Assembly (NCBI GenBank): GCA_049688395.1
Contig: JBAVKQ010000177.1
Coordinates: forward strand, 1 to 21,443
From: Prado023 sp049688395
GTDB taxonomy: Bacteria; Actinomycetota; Actinomycetes; S36-B12; CAIYMF01
Length of the DNA stretch: 21,443 nucleotides
Reading direction: 5' to 3'
Shown here in pieces: positions 1 to 7,047 of this stretch. The notes beneath the pieces were generated by a model, which made no database searches, was not told where the DNA came from, and worked only from the letters and a program-made list of their open reading frames with translations. A program made the translations under genes and the position numbers. The stretch's first letter is position 1. The number at the start of each line of letters is the position of its first letter.

Positions 1-459
1 GTCGGCGACCGCGCCGAGCGCCCCGAGCAGGCCCGCACCCCCGTCGCAGGTGCCGGTCCCACCCACGCCCAGCACGATCCGCCGGGCACCGCCGGTCAGC
101 GCGTCGGCGATCAGCTCCCCCACGCCCCAGGTCGTGGTCCGGATCGGATCGCGGCGCTCGACCGGGACCAGGTGCAGCCCAGCGGCCTGGGCGCTCTCGA
201 TCCACGCAGTGCCGTGCGGACCGATCAGGTACTGGGCGGTAACGGGCTCGCCCAGCGGCCCGGTCACGGTCCGCTCGACGAGCTCGCCGCCGGAACCGGC
301 CCCGATCGCTGCGACGAATCCCGGTCCCCCGTCGGACAGCGGCCGCAGGACCAACCGATCTCCGGGGGCGTGCTCAGCCCAGCCGCGGGCGATCGCGCGC
401 GCCGCCTGCGCCGCGGTCAGCGTCCCGGTGAACGAGTCAGGACAGATCAGGACCTCCAC
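1..459 (-). CDS. Glycerate kinase, N-terminal part (cut by window edge)
   Basis: This is the first 153 codons of a glycerate kinase of the GlxK/GarK type, which phosphorylates D-glycerate with ATP. The reverse strand reads VEVLICPDSFTGTLTAAQAA at the N-terminus. That matches the family's usual opening, a hydrophobic strand followed by PDSFKG-like residues. Further on, LSDGGPGF (about residues 43-50) and GVGGTGTCDGGAGLLGALG near the window edge are the glycine-rich motifs of the family. The start is GTG at 459, placed where the family normally begins; no strong ribosome-binding site is visible in front of it. A TACGGT hexamer (reverse complement of 475-480) lies 15 nt upstream and could be a -10 box giving a very short leader. 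The gene runs off the left edge, so the C-terminal half is not seen. The repeat cluster lies directly upstream. Confidence 0.85.
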   Translation of the reverse strand, partial: MEVLICPDSFTGTLTAAQAARAIARGWAEHAPGDRLVLRPLSDGGPGFVAAIGAGSGGELVERTVTGPLGEPVTAQYLIGPHGTAWIESAQAAGLHLVPVERRDPIRTTTWGVGELIADALTGGARRIVLGVGGTGTCDGGAGLLGALGAVAD

Positions 460-490
460 GGGCAGGAGTCTGGCACCGTACGCGGTCGGG

Positions 491-693
491 GGGCACTTGC
501 TGCGAAGAACTTCGCCGCCGATGTGGTCGCGAAGTGGCCTTGGCCCGCGACGCCGCAGCGAACCTTGCCGGGGATATGGTCGCTCACGGCCGGTCGACGG
601 TACGTGGCAACGACCACATCGACGGCAAGGTTGCCATCCCGGTCCCTGCCGAGGGGCCGCAACGACCACATCGACGGCAAGGTCTATCGGTCC
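491..693. repeat. Cluster of four related 22-nt elements in opposed orientation
   Basis: Four copies of one 22-nt element lie in the gap between yjbR and the glycerate kinase gene. Copies 3 (611-632) and 4 (663-684) read GACCACATCGACGGCAAG at their core, agree at 21 of 22 positions and point right. Copies 1 (508-529) and 2 (561-582) point left and each match copy 3 at 19 of 22 positions. Three copies are bracketed by short complementary arms whose sequence differs from copy to copy: CTTCGC/GCGAAG (510-515/529-534), AGCGA/TCGCT (557-561/580-584) and TGGCAAC/GTTGCCA (605-611/630-636). Copy 4 has only a weak arm pair (655-659/688-693). Copies 2 and 3 can also pair with each other into one long hairpin. 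Copy 4 overlaps the yjbR stop codon. No protein is encoded here. The function is unknown. Confidence 0.8.
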
Positions 694-1091
694 TGAGCGG
701 CGGCGCGTCCCTCCAACTCGGCAACCAGAGACCTGCGCGCCGTCCTGCGATACGAGGATTCGATCGATTCGGCGACCTCGGACCAGTCCGCTTCCTCCAG
801 GTCGATGCCCAGCCAGCCCGAGGGACCCAGGTAGGCCGGGACGTAGCAGCGCGCGTCCGCCACCAGGGCCGTCCGCTCGTCCGGGTCGAGCAGCACCATC
901 ACCGACTTCGGGTGCTGGACGTAGGCACCGTCCACCTTGACCGAGCCTCCGTAGTACGCGAACACCTTGGTCGTGAAGAAGGCGGGGCGCCCATGGGAGA
1001 CCTTCTCGGCCGTGCCGGGCAGACGCCGGGCGATGCGTCGTACCCGAGCCAGGACTTGGTCGTTCTCGTCGAACAGCTGAGGATGGGTCAT
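684..1091 (-). CDS. MmcQ/YjbR family protein
   Basis: A 135-residue protein of the MmcQ/YjbR family, a small fold often annotated as DNA-binding but without an established biochemical role. Typical family features are visible: an N-terminal helical stretch (LARVRRIARRLPG), the EKVSHGRPAFFTTKVFA segment around residues 28-44, and the C-terminal run CYVPAYLGPSGWLGIDL followed by DWSEVAESIESSYR. A longer reading could begin at 1115. The ATG at 1091 is preferred because AGGAG sits 7 nt upstream of it and the extra eight residues are not typical. The gene is divergent from nadA across 174 bp. Its last codons and stop overlap repeat copy 4. Confidence 0.85.
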   Translation of the reverse strand: MTHPQLFDENDQVLARVRRIARRLPGTAEKVSHGRPAFFTTKVFAYYGGSVKVDGAYVQHPKSVMVLLDPDERTALVADARCYVPAYLGPSGWLGIDLEEADWSEVAESIESSYRRTARRSLVAELEGRAAAQDR

Positions 1092-1098
1092 GTTGCTG

Positions 1099-1103
1099 CT
1101 CCT
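1099..1103 (-). promoter_or_regulatory. Ribosome-binding site deciding the yjbR start
   Basis: AGGAG on the reverse strand, 7 nt before the ATG at 1091. It supports the shorter 135-residue reading over the start at 1115. Confidence 0.65.
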
Positions 1104-1265
1104 GGTCTGCGGCACGGGGGACGGCTGGATCTGCTCATCATCGGGGCGTCAGCCGCTACCCGTCGGTTGGACCTGCGCCGGGACGAGCCCGCGACCCTCA
1201 CCCGCAGTCTGTGGAACGATGAGCGTCTGCTCCGAAACGCAGCACGCACGAAGGAAGGCCCCGCG

Positions 1266-2468
1266 ATGACCGACACGGCTGCATGGACCGAGCCGCAACC
1301 CACTGCCCTGGCCCTGCTGCTCCTGGGCCAGGGCAGCGATCCGGACACGGAGAAGGGCGTCGAGTGCCCCGGCGCGCTGCCGGCCGCCTCCGACCCCGAC
1401 CTGGTCGCCCGTGCGCAGGCGGCCCGAGCCGCGCTCGGCTCGCGTGCCTACATCCTGGGCCACCACTACCAGCGCGACGAGGTGATCGCCTTCGCCGACG
1501 TCACCGGCGACTCGTTCAAACTCGCGCAACAGGCGGCGGCGAACCCCTCGGCGGAGTTCGTCATCTTCTGCGGCGTGCACTTCATGGCAGAGAGCGCCGA
1601 CATCCTCACCGGGCCGGCGCAGCAGGTGATCCTGCCGGACCTGGCCGCCGGCTGCTCGATGGCCGACATGGCCGAGATCGGGCAGGTCGAGGATGCCTGG
1701 ACCCGATTCGAGGAGCTCGGCCTGGCCGAGGGCACGATCCCGGTGACGTACATGAACTCCACTGCCGCGATCAAGTCGTTCACCGGCCGCAACGGGGGCA
1801 CGATCTGCACGTCGAGCAATGCCCGGCAGTCCCTGGAGTGGGCCTTCGAGGCCGGCGAGCGGGTCTTCTTCCTCCCAGACCAGCACCTCGGGCGCAACAC
1901 CGCCGTCCTGGATCTGGGCCTCGGACTCGACGACTGCGTGGTCTTCGACCCGCACAAGCCCGGCGGCGGGCTGACCGACGAGGTCATGCGCACCGCGAAG
2001 GTGGTGCTCTGGCGCGGGCACTGCTCGGTGCACGGGCGGTTCACCGAGGAGGTCGTCGACCAGGCCCGGGCCACCATCCCCGGGGTGAACATCCTGGTCC
2101 ACCCGGAGTGCCGGCACGAGGTCGTGAAGAAGGCAGACCACGTCGGGTCCACGGAGTACATCATCAGGGTGCTCGACGCTGCCGAACCCGGTTCGTCCTG
2201 GGCGATCGGCACCGAGCTGAACCTCGTGCGCCGGCTGGCCCTGGCCCACCCGGACAAGCAGGTCAGCTTCCTGGACCGATCGGTCTGCTACTGCTCGACG
2301 ATGAACCGGATCGACCTGCCGCACCTGGTGTGGGCGATGGAGAACCTGGTCGCGGGCAACGTGGTCAACCAGATCGTCGTCGACTCGCATACCGCGCACT
2401 GGGCCAAGGTCGCCCTGGACCGGATGCTGGCCCTGCCCGGGGTCGGTGCCACGCGGACGCCGGACTGA
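1266..2468 (+). CDS. nadA: Quinolinate synthase NadA
   Basis: A 400-residue cytosolic quinolinate synthase. It condenses iminoaspartate with dihydroxyacetone phosphate to quinolinate in de novo NAD synthesis, using a [4Fe-4S] cluster. Family signatures are YILGHHYQRDEVI (62-74), FCGVHFMAESADIL (101-114), GTICTSSNA (178-186), LPDQHLGRNTA (203-213), GHCSVHGRF (251-259), HPECRHEV (279-286) and the C-terminal CYCSTMNRI. C102, C253 and C341/C343 are the likely cluster ligands by spacing. The reading frame is open far upstream, but the ATG at 1266 follows GGAAGG by 7 nt and gives a normal long-type NadA. nadB and nadC, its usual partners, are not in the window. It is convergent with pspAB. Confidence 0.96.
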   Translation: MTDTAAWTEPQPTALALLLLGQGSDPDTEKGVECPGALPAASDPDLVARAQAARAALGSRAYILGHHYQRDEVIAFADVTGDSFKLAQQAAANPSAEFVIFCGVHFMAESADILTGPAQQVILPDLAAGCSMADMAEIGQVEDAWTRFEELGLAEGTIPVTYMNSTAAIKSFTGRNGGTICTSSNARQSLEWAFEAGERVFFLPDQHLGRNTAVLDLGLGLDDCVVFDPHKPGGGLTDEVMRTAKVVLWRGHCSVHGRFTEEVVDQARATIPGVNILVHPECRHEVVKKADHVGSTEYIIRVLDAAEPGSSWAIGTELNLVRRLALAHPDKQVSFLDRSVCYCSTMNRIDLPHLVWAMENLVAGNVVNQIVVDSHTAHWAKVALDRMLALPGVGATRTPD

Positions 2469-2497
2469 TCGGGTCGGACCGCTCGGGTGGCTCGGGC

Positions 2498-3073
2498 CTA
2501 CAGGCCCGGCGCGCCCCAGATCGGGAACCACCGGGACAGGTCGTCCTCCAGGGACAGCTCGTCGCGCAGCAGGTCCCGGATCTGCAGCTCGAGCATCGTG
2601 TCGCGGGCCTGCCCGCCGCCGGGCATCGGCGCGAACGGGTAGAACGCGCCGGCCTTGAACAGGTAGACCATCGCCAGGTTCCGCTCGCCCGGGCCGGCGA
2701 ACGTGGCCATCGCGCACAGCAGCTGCGGGCCGAACCCGCTGTCCTGCAGCGTGAGGTTCACCGCGTGCAGGTGGGTGACCAGGGCCCCGGCATCCGGCGG
2801 GTCGGTGCGCACCACCAGCCAGGTGTAGCCGTACTGGTCGGCGGTCACCTCGACGGCTGGGTTGCCCGATGCCGCGAGCAGCTCCTCGATCTCGTTCTGG
2901 ATCGCGGCGAACGCGCGACCGTCGGGGACCCGGAACGCGACCGCACCGGCACCGGTCGCCTGGAAGTCCAGGCTCGCCGAGAGCGTGATGGCTGCCGAGG
3001 GCAGGCCGAAGATCGCGTCGAGGTCGGGGCGAGCCGGCTTGCGCCGCCCCATGATCGAGTCGAAGAGCCCCAT
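2498..3073 (-). CDS. pspAB: PspA-associated protein PspAB
   Basis: A 191-residue soluble protein recognised as the actinobacterial PspA-associated protein PspAB, named for its linkage to pspA and htpX; its biochemical function is not known. The N-terminus MGLFDSIMGRRKPARPDLDA is typical. Later parts include the central AVEVTADQYGYTWLVV stretch and the C-terminal LAMVYLFKAGAFYPFAP and RDLLRDELSLEDDLSRWFP runs. The ATG at 3073 overlaps the htpX stop by one base (TGATG), and a GTG one codon earlier is an alternative. The overlap implies translational coupling with htpX. It is the last gene of pspA-htpX-pspAB. GGGCCT/AGGCCC (2494-2499/2502-2507) over its stop codon could be a weak hairpin without a T-run. 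Confidence 0.88.
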   Translation of the reverse strand: MGLFDSIMGRRKPARPDLDAIFGLPSAAITLSASLDFQATGAGAVAFRVPDGRAFAAIQNEIEELLAASGNPAVEVTADQYGYTWLVVRTDPPDAGALVTHLHAVNLTLQDSGFGPQLLCAMATFAGPGERNLAMVYLFKAGAFYPFAPMPGGGQARDTMLELQIRDLLRDELSLEDDLSRWFPIWGAPGL

Positions 3074-3972
3074 CACTGACCCAGCTGGGCCGAGATGCGC
3101 GCCAACTGGTCCAGGCGCTTCTCCAGCGGGGGGTGCGTCGCGAACACGCTGGCCAACGACTGTCCGCCGCCCAGGGCCGGAGTGATGAAGAAGGCGTTCA
3201 TCGCCTCCTTCTCGCGCAGGTCACGGGTGGGGATCGCGCCCATGTCCCCGGAGATCTTCTGCAGGGCCCGGCCCAGTGCCGCCGGGCGGCCGGTCAGCAG
3301 TGCGCCGGCCCGGTCCGCGGACAGCTCGCGGTAGCGCGAGAGCACGCGGATCAGCACGAAGCTGATCGCGTAGACCACGATCGACACCACCATGACCATC
3401 ATGAACGCCGCGGCGCCGTTGCTGTCGCTGCCGCGGCGCCGGGTCATGCCACCCCACATCCAGGACCGGGTCAGGAACCCGGCCAGCACGCCGACGAACG
3501 AGGCGACGGTCATGACGAGCACGTCGCGGTGCGCCACATGGGCCAGCTCATGGGACAGCACCCCCTCGAGCTCCTCGGCGTCCAGGCGACGCAGCAGGCC
3601 CGTGGTCACGCACACCACCGCGCGATTGGTGCTGCGCCCGGTCGCGAACGCGTTGGGCATGTCGGTGTCGGCGATGGCGACCGTGGGCTTGGGCATGTCA
3701 GCCATCGCGCACAGCCGATCGACGATCGCGTGCAGCTGCGGGGCATCTTCGGGGGCGACGGTCCGCGCGTGCATCGAGAACAGCGCGACCCGGTCGGAGA
3801 AGTACCACTGAGCCCACGCCGAGCCCCCGGCGAGGATCAGCACGAACCAGGGCCCGATCCCGGAGGCGATCAGAACGCCCATCAGGACCACGTACAGCAG
3901 CCCGAGCAGGAACATCGTGCCGCCCATCCGGGCGGTCAGGCCTCGATCAGGGGCGTACCGGTTGCGAGCCAT
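3073..3972 (-). CDS. htpX: Membrane zinc metalloprotease HtpX (M48)
   Basis: A 299-residue HtpX-type M48 protease, a membrane quality-control enzyme with its active site facing the cytoplasm. The zinc motif HELAH is at 141-145 within EELEGVLSHELAHVAHRD. The third ligand is probably E216 in SRYRELSADRAG. Two hydrophobic helices lie at about 18-37 and 41-57, and two more after the active site at about 152-168 and 188-210, which is the normal HtpX layout. The conserved ATHPPLEKRLDQL segment is near the C-terminus. The start at 3972 has GAAGAGG upstream. It follows pspA by 24 nt and overlaps pspAB, so the three are probably one transcript. Confidence 0.96.
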   Translation of the reverse strand: MARNRYAPDRGLTARMGGTMFLLGLLYVVLMGVLIASGIGPWFVLILAGGSAWAQWYFSDRVALFSMHARTVAPEDAPQLHAIVDRLCAMADMPKPTVAIADTDMPNAFATGRSTNRAVVCVTTGLLRRLDAEELEGVLSHELAHVAHRDVLVMTVASFVGVLAGFLTRSWMWGGMTRRRGSDSNGAAAFMMVMVVSIVVYAISFVLIRVLSRYRELSADRAGALLTGRPAALGRALQKISGDMGAIPTRDLREKEAMNAFFITPALGGGQSLASVFATHPPLEKRLDQLARISAQLGQ

Positions 3973-3996
3973 GTCGGGCCTCTTCGCCTGCCGTGC

Positions 3997-4854
3997 CTAG
4001 TGCTGCGCGGCCGGACCGGCGGGCGGGGTCTGCTCGGAGTCGGGCGCGTGCGGGTCCGGGGTCGACTCCTCGGCCAGCTCGGCGTCGATGACCTCGCCGA
4101 GCGGAGCGGGACCGACAGCGGCCGGGGCCGCGCCGGTCACCGCCGCGGGTGCCGGCCCACCAGTGACCTCGGCGCGCATGGCCGCGAGCTCGTTCTCGAC
4201 CAAGCTGTCCGACGAGAGCCGCTCGAGCTCGGCGGTCAGGGCGTCCTTGCCGCCAGTGGACTCCAGCGCCCCGGTGGCCATGAGTTCCTCCATCGCGCCG
4301 GCCCGGGCCTGCATCTGCGCGGTCCGGTCCTCGGCGCGCTGGATGGCCATGCCGACGTCACCGAGCTCGCTGGAGATCCCGGTGAACGCCTCGTTGATGC
4401 GCACCTGCGCCTCGGCCGCGGAGTAGGTGGCCTTGATGGTCTCCTTCTGGGTGCGGAAGGTTTCGACCTTGGCCTGAAGCTGCTGGGAGGCCACCGTGAG
4501 CTTCTGCTCCTGACCGGTGAGCTGGTCGAGCTGCACATGCAGGTCGGTGATCTGCTGGCTCGTGGCGGCCTTGCGGGTCAGCGCCTCGCGGGCCAGGTCC
4601 TCACGGCCGGCCCCGAGCGCGGCCCGCGCCTGGCCGTCGAGCTTGGCCAACTGCTTGTCCAAGCTGGCGATCTGCAGCTCGACCCGCTTGCGACTGGTGG
4701 CCACATCGGCAACCCCACGCCGCACCTTCTGCAGCATCTCCAACTGCTTCTCGTAGGAGTAGTCCAGGGTCTGGCCCGGGTTCTCCGCCTTGTCCATGGC
4801 CGCGTTGGCCTTGGACTTGAAGATCAACTTGAAGCGCTGCCACATACCCGCCAT
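3997..4854 (-). CDS. pspA: PspA/IM30 family phage-shock protein
   Basis: A 285-residue PspA/IM30 (ESCRT-III-like) protein that binds stressed membranes from the cytoplasmic side and forms oligomeric scaffolds. The N-terminal amphipathic helix begins MAGMWQRFKLIFKSKANAAM. It is followed by YSYEKQLEMLQKVRRGVADV and a long heptad-rich coiled coil up to about residue 225. An Ala/Pro-rich acidic tail of about 60 residues ends the protein and is not part of the usual core. The frame stays open upstream, but the ATG at 4854 gives the family N-terminus and has GAGAG about 11 nt upstream. It is first in pspA-htpX-pspAB. A TAGGCT hexamer (reverse complement of 4904-4909) is a candidate -10 box with a leader of about 40 nt. 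Confidence 0.93.
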   Translation of the reverse strand: MAGMWQRFKLIFKSKANAAMDKAENPGQTLDYSYEKQLEMLQKVRRGVADVATSRKRVELQIASLDKQLAKLDGQARAALGAGREDLAREALTRKAATSQQITDLHVQLDQLTGQEQKLTVASQQLQAKVETFRTQKETIKATYSAAEAQVRINEAFTGISSELGDVGMAIQRAEDRTAQMQARAGAMEELMATGALESTGGKDALTAELERLSSDSLVENELAAMRAEVTGGPAPAAVTGAAPAAVGPAPLGEVIDAELAEESTPDPHAPDSEQTPPAGPAAQH

Positions 4855-4932
4855 GGTTCGTGTCGCTCTCTGCCTGGGCGGCACACCACCGCCGATCCCC
4901 GCAAGCCTAACGCGCACCCGCCGGGCACGCCG

Positions 4933-4948
4933 TACCCTTGGGGTCGTG
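4933..4948 (+). promoter_or_regulatory. Probable leaderless promoter of the DUF3043 gene
   Basis: TACCCT (4933-4938) ends 7 nt before the GTG at 4946. That spacing would put the transcription start at the start codon. No ribosome-binding site is visible. The site sits in the 91-bp divergent gap with pspA. Confidence 0.55.
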
Positions 4949-5584
4949 AAGTTCCTCTCCCGCAGCACGCCCGATCCGTCCACCACCGAGGCCACGACCC
5001 CTGCCGCGGAGGCGGTCGCGACCGGCAAGGGCCGGCCCACGCCCTCCCGAAAGGAGGCCGAGGCCCAGCGCAAGCACACACTCCGGGTGCCCAACGATCC
5101 CAAGGCGGCCAAGAAGGCCGCCCGGGCCCGCGCCGCCGAGGAGCGCCAGGCGAATCGGGCCGCGCTGCTGGCCGGGGACGAGCGCGCCCTGCCCGAGCGG
5201 GACGCGGGGCCGGTCAAGGCCTTCGTGCGCGACTTCGTCGACTCCCGCTGGGCGGCCGCGGAGATGTTCCTCCCCCTGGCACTGATCGTGCTGGTGATCG
5301 GGTTCCTGCCGATGGCGCGCTGGGGCATGCCGAATGCGCAGGGCTTCGTGTCGATGATCTGGATGCTGCTGACCCTGATCATCATCGTCGACACCTCGCT
5401 GCTGCTCGGGCGGCTGCGTCGTGAGCTCAAGACGCGCTGGCCCGAGGAGGCCGCACGCAAGGGCGCGACGTTCTACGCACTGATGCGGGTGCTCCAGCTG
5501 CGCAAGCTGCGGCTGCCCCCGCCCCGCCTGCGGCGCGGCGGGCGGCCCGTGGTGCCCAAGACCAAGAAGATGAAGAAGACGTAG
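4946..5584 (+). CDS. DUF3043 membrane protein
   Basis: A 212-residue integral membrane protein of family DUF3043, which is largely actinobacterial and of unknown function. The charged N-terminal half contains the hallmark GKGRPTPSRKEAEA (28-41) and a Lys/Ala/Arg-rich stretch, then VRDFVDSRWAAAE (94-106). Two transmembrane helices follow at about 107-124 and 134-154 (EMFLPLALIVLVIGFLP and IWMLLTLIIIVDTSLLL). The C-terminus is strongly basic, ending in a Pro/Arg/Lys tail. The frame is open upstream to 4790, but the GTG at 4946 gives the expected N-terminus and fits a leaderless start. It is divergent from pspA. Confidence 0.88.
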   Translation: MKFLSRSTPDPSTTEATTPAAEAVATGKGRPTPSRKEAEAQRKHTLRVPNDPKAAKKAARARAAEERQANRAALLAGDERALPERDAGPVKAFVRDFVDSRWAAAEMFLPLALIVLVIGFLPMARWGMPNAQGFVSMIWMLLTLIIIVDTSLLLGRLRRELKTRWPEEAARKGATFYALMRVLQLRKLRLPPPRLRRGGRPVVPKTKKMKKT

Positions 5585-5590
5585 CAACCC

Positions 5591-5611
5591 GCGCCGGTGT
5601 CGCACCGGTGC
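5591..5611 (+). other. GC-rich hairpin between DUF3043 and aldo/keto reductase genes
   Basis: GCGCCGGTG (5591-5599) pairs with CACCGGTGC (5603-5611) across the 3-nt loop TCG, with one G-T wobble. It lies 6 nt after the DUF3043 stop and covers the -35 position of the next promoter. There is no T-run, so it could be a poor terminator or a protein-binding site. Confidence 0.5.
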
Positions 5612-5613
5612 CC

Positions 5614-5629
5614 TAGGGTCGAGGTCATG
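5614..5629 (+). promoter_or_regulatory. Probable leaderless promoter of the aldo/keto reductase gene
   Basis: TAGGGT (5614-5619) ends 7 nt before the ATG at 5627, the same geometry as in front of the DUF3043 gene. GAGG lies only 2 nt from the ATG, too close to be a normal ribosome-binding site. Confidence 0.55.
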
Positions 5630-6625
5630 GAACATCGACTCCTGGGCAGCAGCGGCATGTGGGTCAGCGAGATCGCGTACGGCAACTGGTTGACGCACGC
5701 GTCCCAAGTTGCTGAGGACACCGCGACCGCGTGCGTGCACGCGGCCCTCGACGCGGGAATCACCACCTTCGACACCGCGGACGTGTACGCCCAGACCGGC
5801 GCCGAGTCGGTGCTGGGCCGAGCGCTGGCCGGTCAGCGCCGAGAGGGTTTGGAGATCCTGACCAAGGTCTACTGGCCGACCGGGCCGGGCCGCAACGACC
5901 GGGGGCTCTCGCGCAAGCACATCATCGAGTCCTGCCACGGTTCGCTGCAGCGGTTGCAGACCGACCACATCGATCTCTACCAGGCCCACCGCTACGACCA
6001 CCACACCCCGCTCGAGGAGACGCTGCGCGCGTTCGAGGACCTGGTCCGGGCCGGCAAGGTCCTCTACATCGGGGTCTCGGAGTGGCGCGCCGAGGAGATC
6101 CGGGCTGCGTTGGAGATCGCCGAACAGATGGGCTTCGACCGGATCGTGTCCAACCAGCCGCAGTACTCGATGCTGTGGCGGGTCATCGAGGCCGAGGTCG
6201 TACCCGAGTGCGAGGCCGCCGGCATCGGCCAGGTCGTGTGGTCGCCGATGGCCCAGGGGGTCCTGACCGGCAAGTACCTGCCCGGCCAGCCGGTGCCCGA
6301 GGGGTCGCGGGCCACCGACCCGACCGGATCGTCGTTCGTCGGCCGCTGGCTGGCCGATGACGTCCTGACCCGCGTGCAGGCCCTGCGACCGCTGGCTGAC
6401 GAGGCCGGGCTGACCATGGCCCAGTTGGCGGTGGCCTGGGTGCTGGGCAACTCGAACGTCTCGGCGGCGATCGTGGGGGCCTCGCGCCCGGAGCAGCTCG
6501 CAGACTCGGTGCAGGCCAGCGGGACGGTGCTCGACGCGAGCCTGCGGACGGCGATCGACGAGGTGCTCGGTGACGCGGTCGTGCGCGACCCGGCTCGGAC
6601 CGTGTCACCCGCCGAGCGTCCCTAG
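5627..6625 (+). CDS. Aldo/keto reductase
   Basis: A 332-residue NADPH-dependent aldo/keto reductase of the group related to potassium-channel beta subunits. The catalytic tetrad is visible: D49 and Y54 (FDTADVY), K80 (ILTKVYW) and H121 (LYQAHRYD). The cofactor-binding end includes SPMAQGVLTGKYLPG and the C-terminal NVSAAIVGASRPEQL. The full (beta/alpha)8 barrel length is present. A GTG at 5597 would add ten residues, but the ATG at 5627 begins with the family pattern MEHRLLGSSGMWVSEIAYG and has a promoter hexamer just upstream. The physiological substrate cannot be read from the sequence. No obvious pathway partner is adjacent. Confidence 0.93.
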   Translation: MEHRLLGSSGMWVSEIAYGNWLTHASQVAEDTATACVHAALDAGITTFDTADVYAQTGAESVLGRALAGQRREGLEILTKVYWPTGPGRNDRGLSRKHIIESCHGSLQRLQTDHIDLYQAHRYDHHTPLEETLRAFEDLVRAGKVLYIGVSEWRAEEIRAALEIAEQMGFDRIVSNQPQYSMLWRVIEAEVVPECEAAGIGQVVWSPMAQGVLTGKYLPGQPVPEGSRATDPTGSSFVGRWLADDVLTRVQALRPLADEAGLTMAQLAVAWVLGNSNVSAAIVGASRPEQLADSVQASGTVLDASLRTAIDEVLGDAVVRDPARTVSPAERP

Positions 6626-6683
6626 CCGGGGGCCGCGACGAGCCAGCGGGAATCACCAGACAGGTAGGACGAGAGGGACGGGT

Positions 6684-6896
6684 ATGGGATGGACCTGGCA
6701 GTACGACTCGGCCCCAGGTGCCGCGGTGCTCGAGGAGGTCACCCAACCCGAGGGCGGCTTCCCCACCCAGGCCGACGCCGAGACCTGGGTCGGCGAGGTG
6801 TGGCCGGACCTTCTCGACGGCGGCATCGAGGCGGTCAACCTCTACGAGGACGAGCGCCTGGTGTACGGGCCCATGAGTTTGCGGCCCACGCAGTGA
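6684..6896 (+). CDS. Conserved small protein, 70 aa
   Basis: A 70-residue acidic protein, MGWTWQYDSAPGAAVLEEVT at its start, rich in Trp, Glu and Asp, with AETWVGEVWPDLLDGGIEAV in the middle and YEDERLVYGPMSL near the end. Similar small proteins, with a WTW start and a YGPMSL ending, are familiar to me from many actinobacteria, but no function is known. It has no signal peptide or membrane helix. GAGAGG about 8 nt before the ATG at 6684 supports that start over upstream in-frame starts. It lies 58 nt after the aldo/keto reductase gene. Confidence 0.75.
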   Translation: MGWTWQYDSAPGAAVLEEVTQPEGGFPTQADAETWVGEVWPDLLDGGIEAVNLYEDERLVYGPMSLRPTQ

Positions 6897-7047
6897 GTCG
6901 CATGTCCGCAGCGGATCCGCCGGCACCTCCTCGGCGGCCCACGCAACACCTCAACTCCTGACCCATTTCCGCCGAAGAACACGGTGCGAGTCCGGTGCCA
7001 CGACACGGAACCGGGTCGGTGCGGTGGAGTCGGAGGAGGTCGTTGAC
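6897..7047 (+). other. Intergenic leader with a hairpin resembling part of a cobalamin riboswitch
   Basis: A 151-bp gap. GGTGCGAGTCC (6983-6993) matches the conserved cobalamin-riboswitch string GGTGCGAATCC at 10 of 11 positions. CACGG/CCGGTG flanks it with one bulged base, giving a small stem like the one in that riboswitch. The upstream GCCACTG element and a clear CCCGC.AC.GT segment are missing, so this is only a weak resemblance. Confidence 0.2.
7032..7040 (+). promoter_or_regulatory. Strong ribosome-binding site deciding the 7048 start
   Basis: GGAGGAGGT lies 7 nt before the ATG at 7048. This is a strong match to the anti-Shine-Dalgarno sequence. It rules against the in-frame GTG at 7024, which lies upstream of it. 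Confidence 0.8.

Noticed and set aside
2494..2507. A bidirectional terminator between nadA and pspAB.
   Set aside because: GGGCCT/AGGCCC leaves almost no loop and has no T-run, so I note it under pspAB but do not call a terminator.
1149..2717. A 522-codon reverse-strand open frame opposite nadA.
   Set aside because: The translation is low-complexity Arg/Gly/Pro/Val-rich sequence typical of antisense frames. nadA on the other strand is unambiguous.
5963..5976. A further match to the repeat core (GACCACATCGA) inside the aldo/keto reductase gene.
   Set aside because: It encodes the family motif TDHIDLY, has no flanking arms, and the match stops after GACCACATCGA. Coding constraint explains it.
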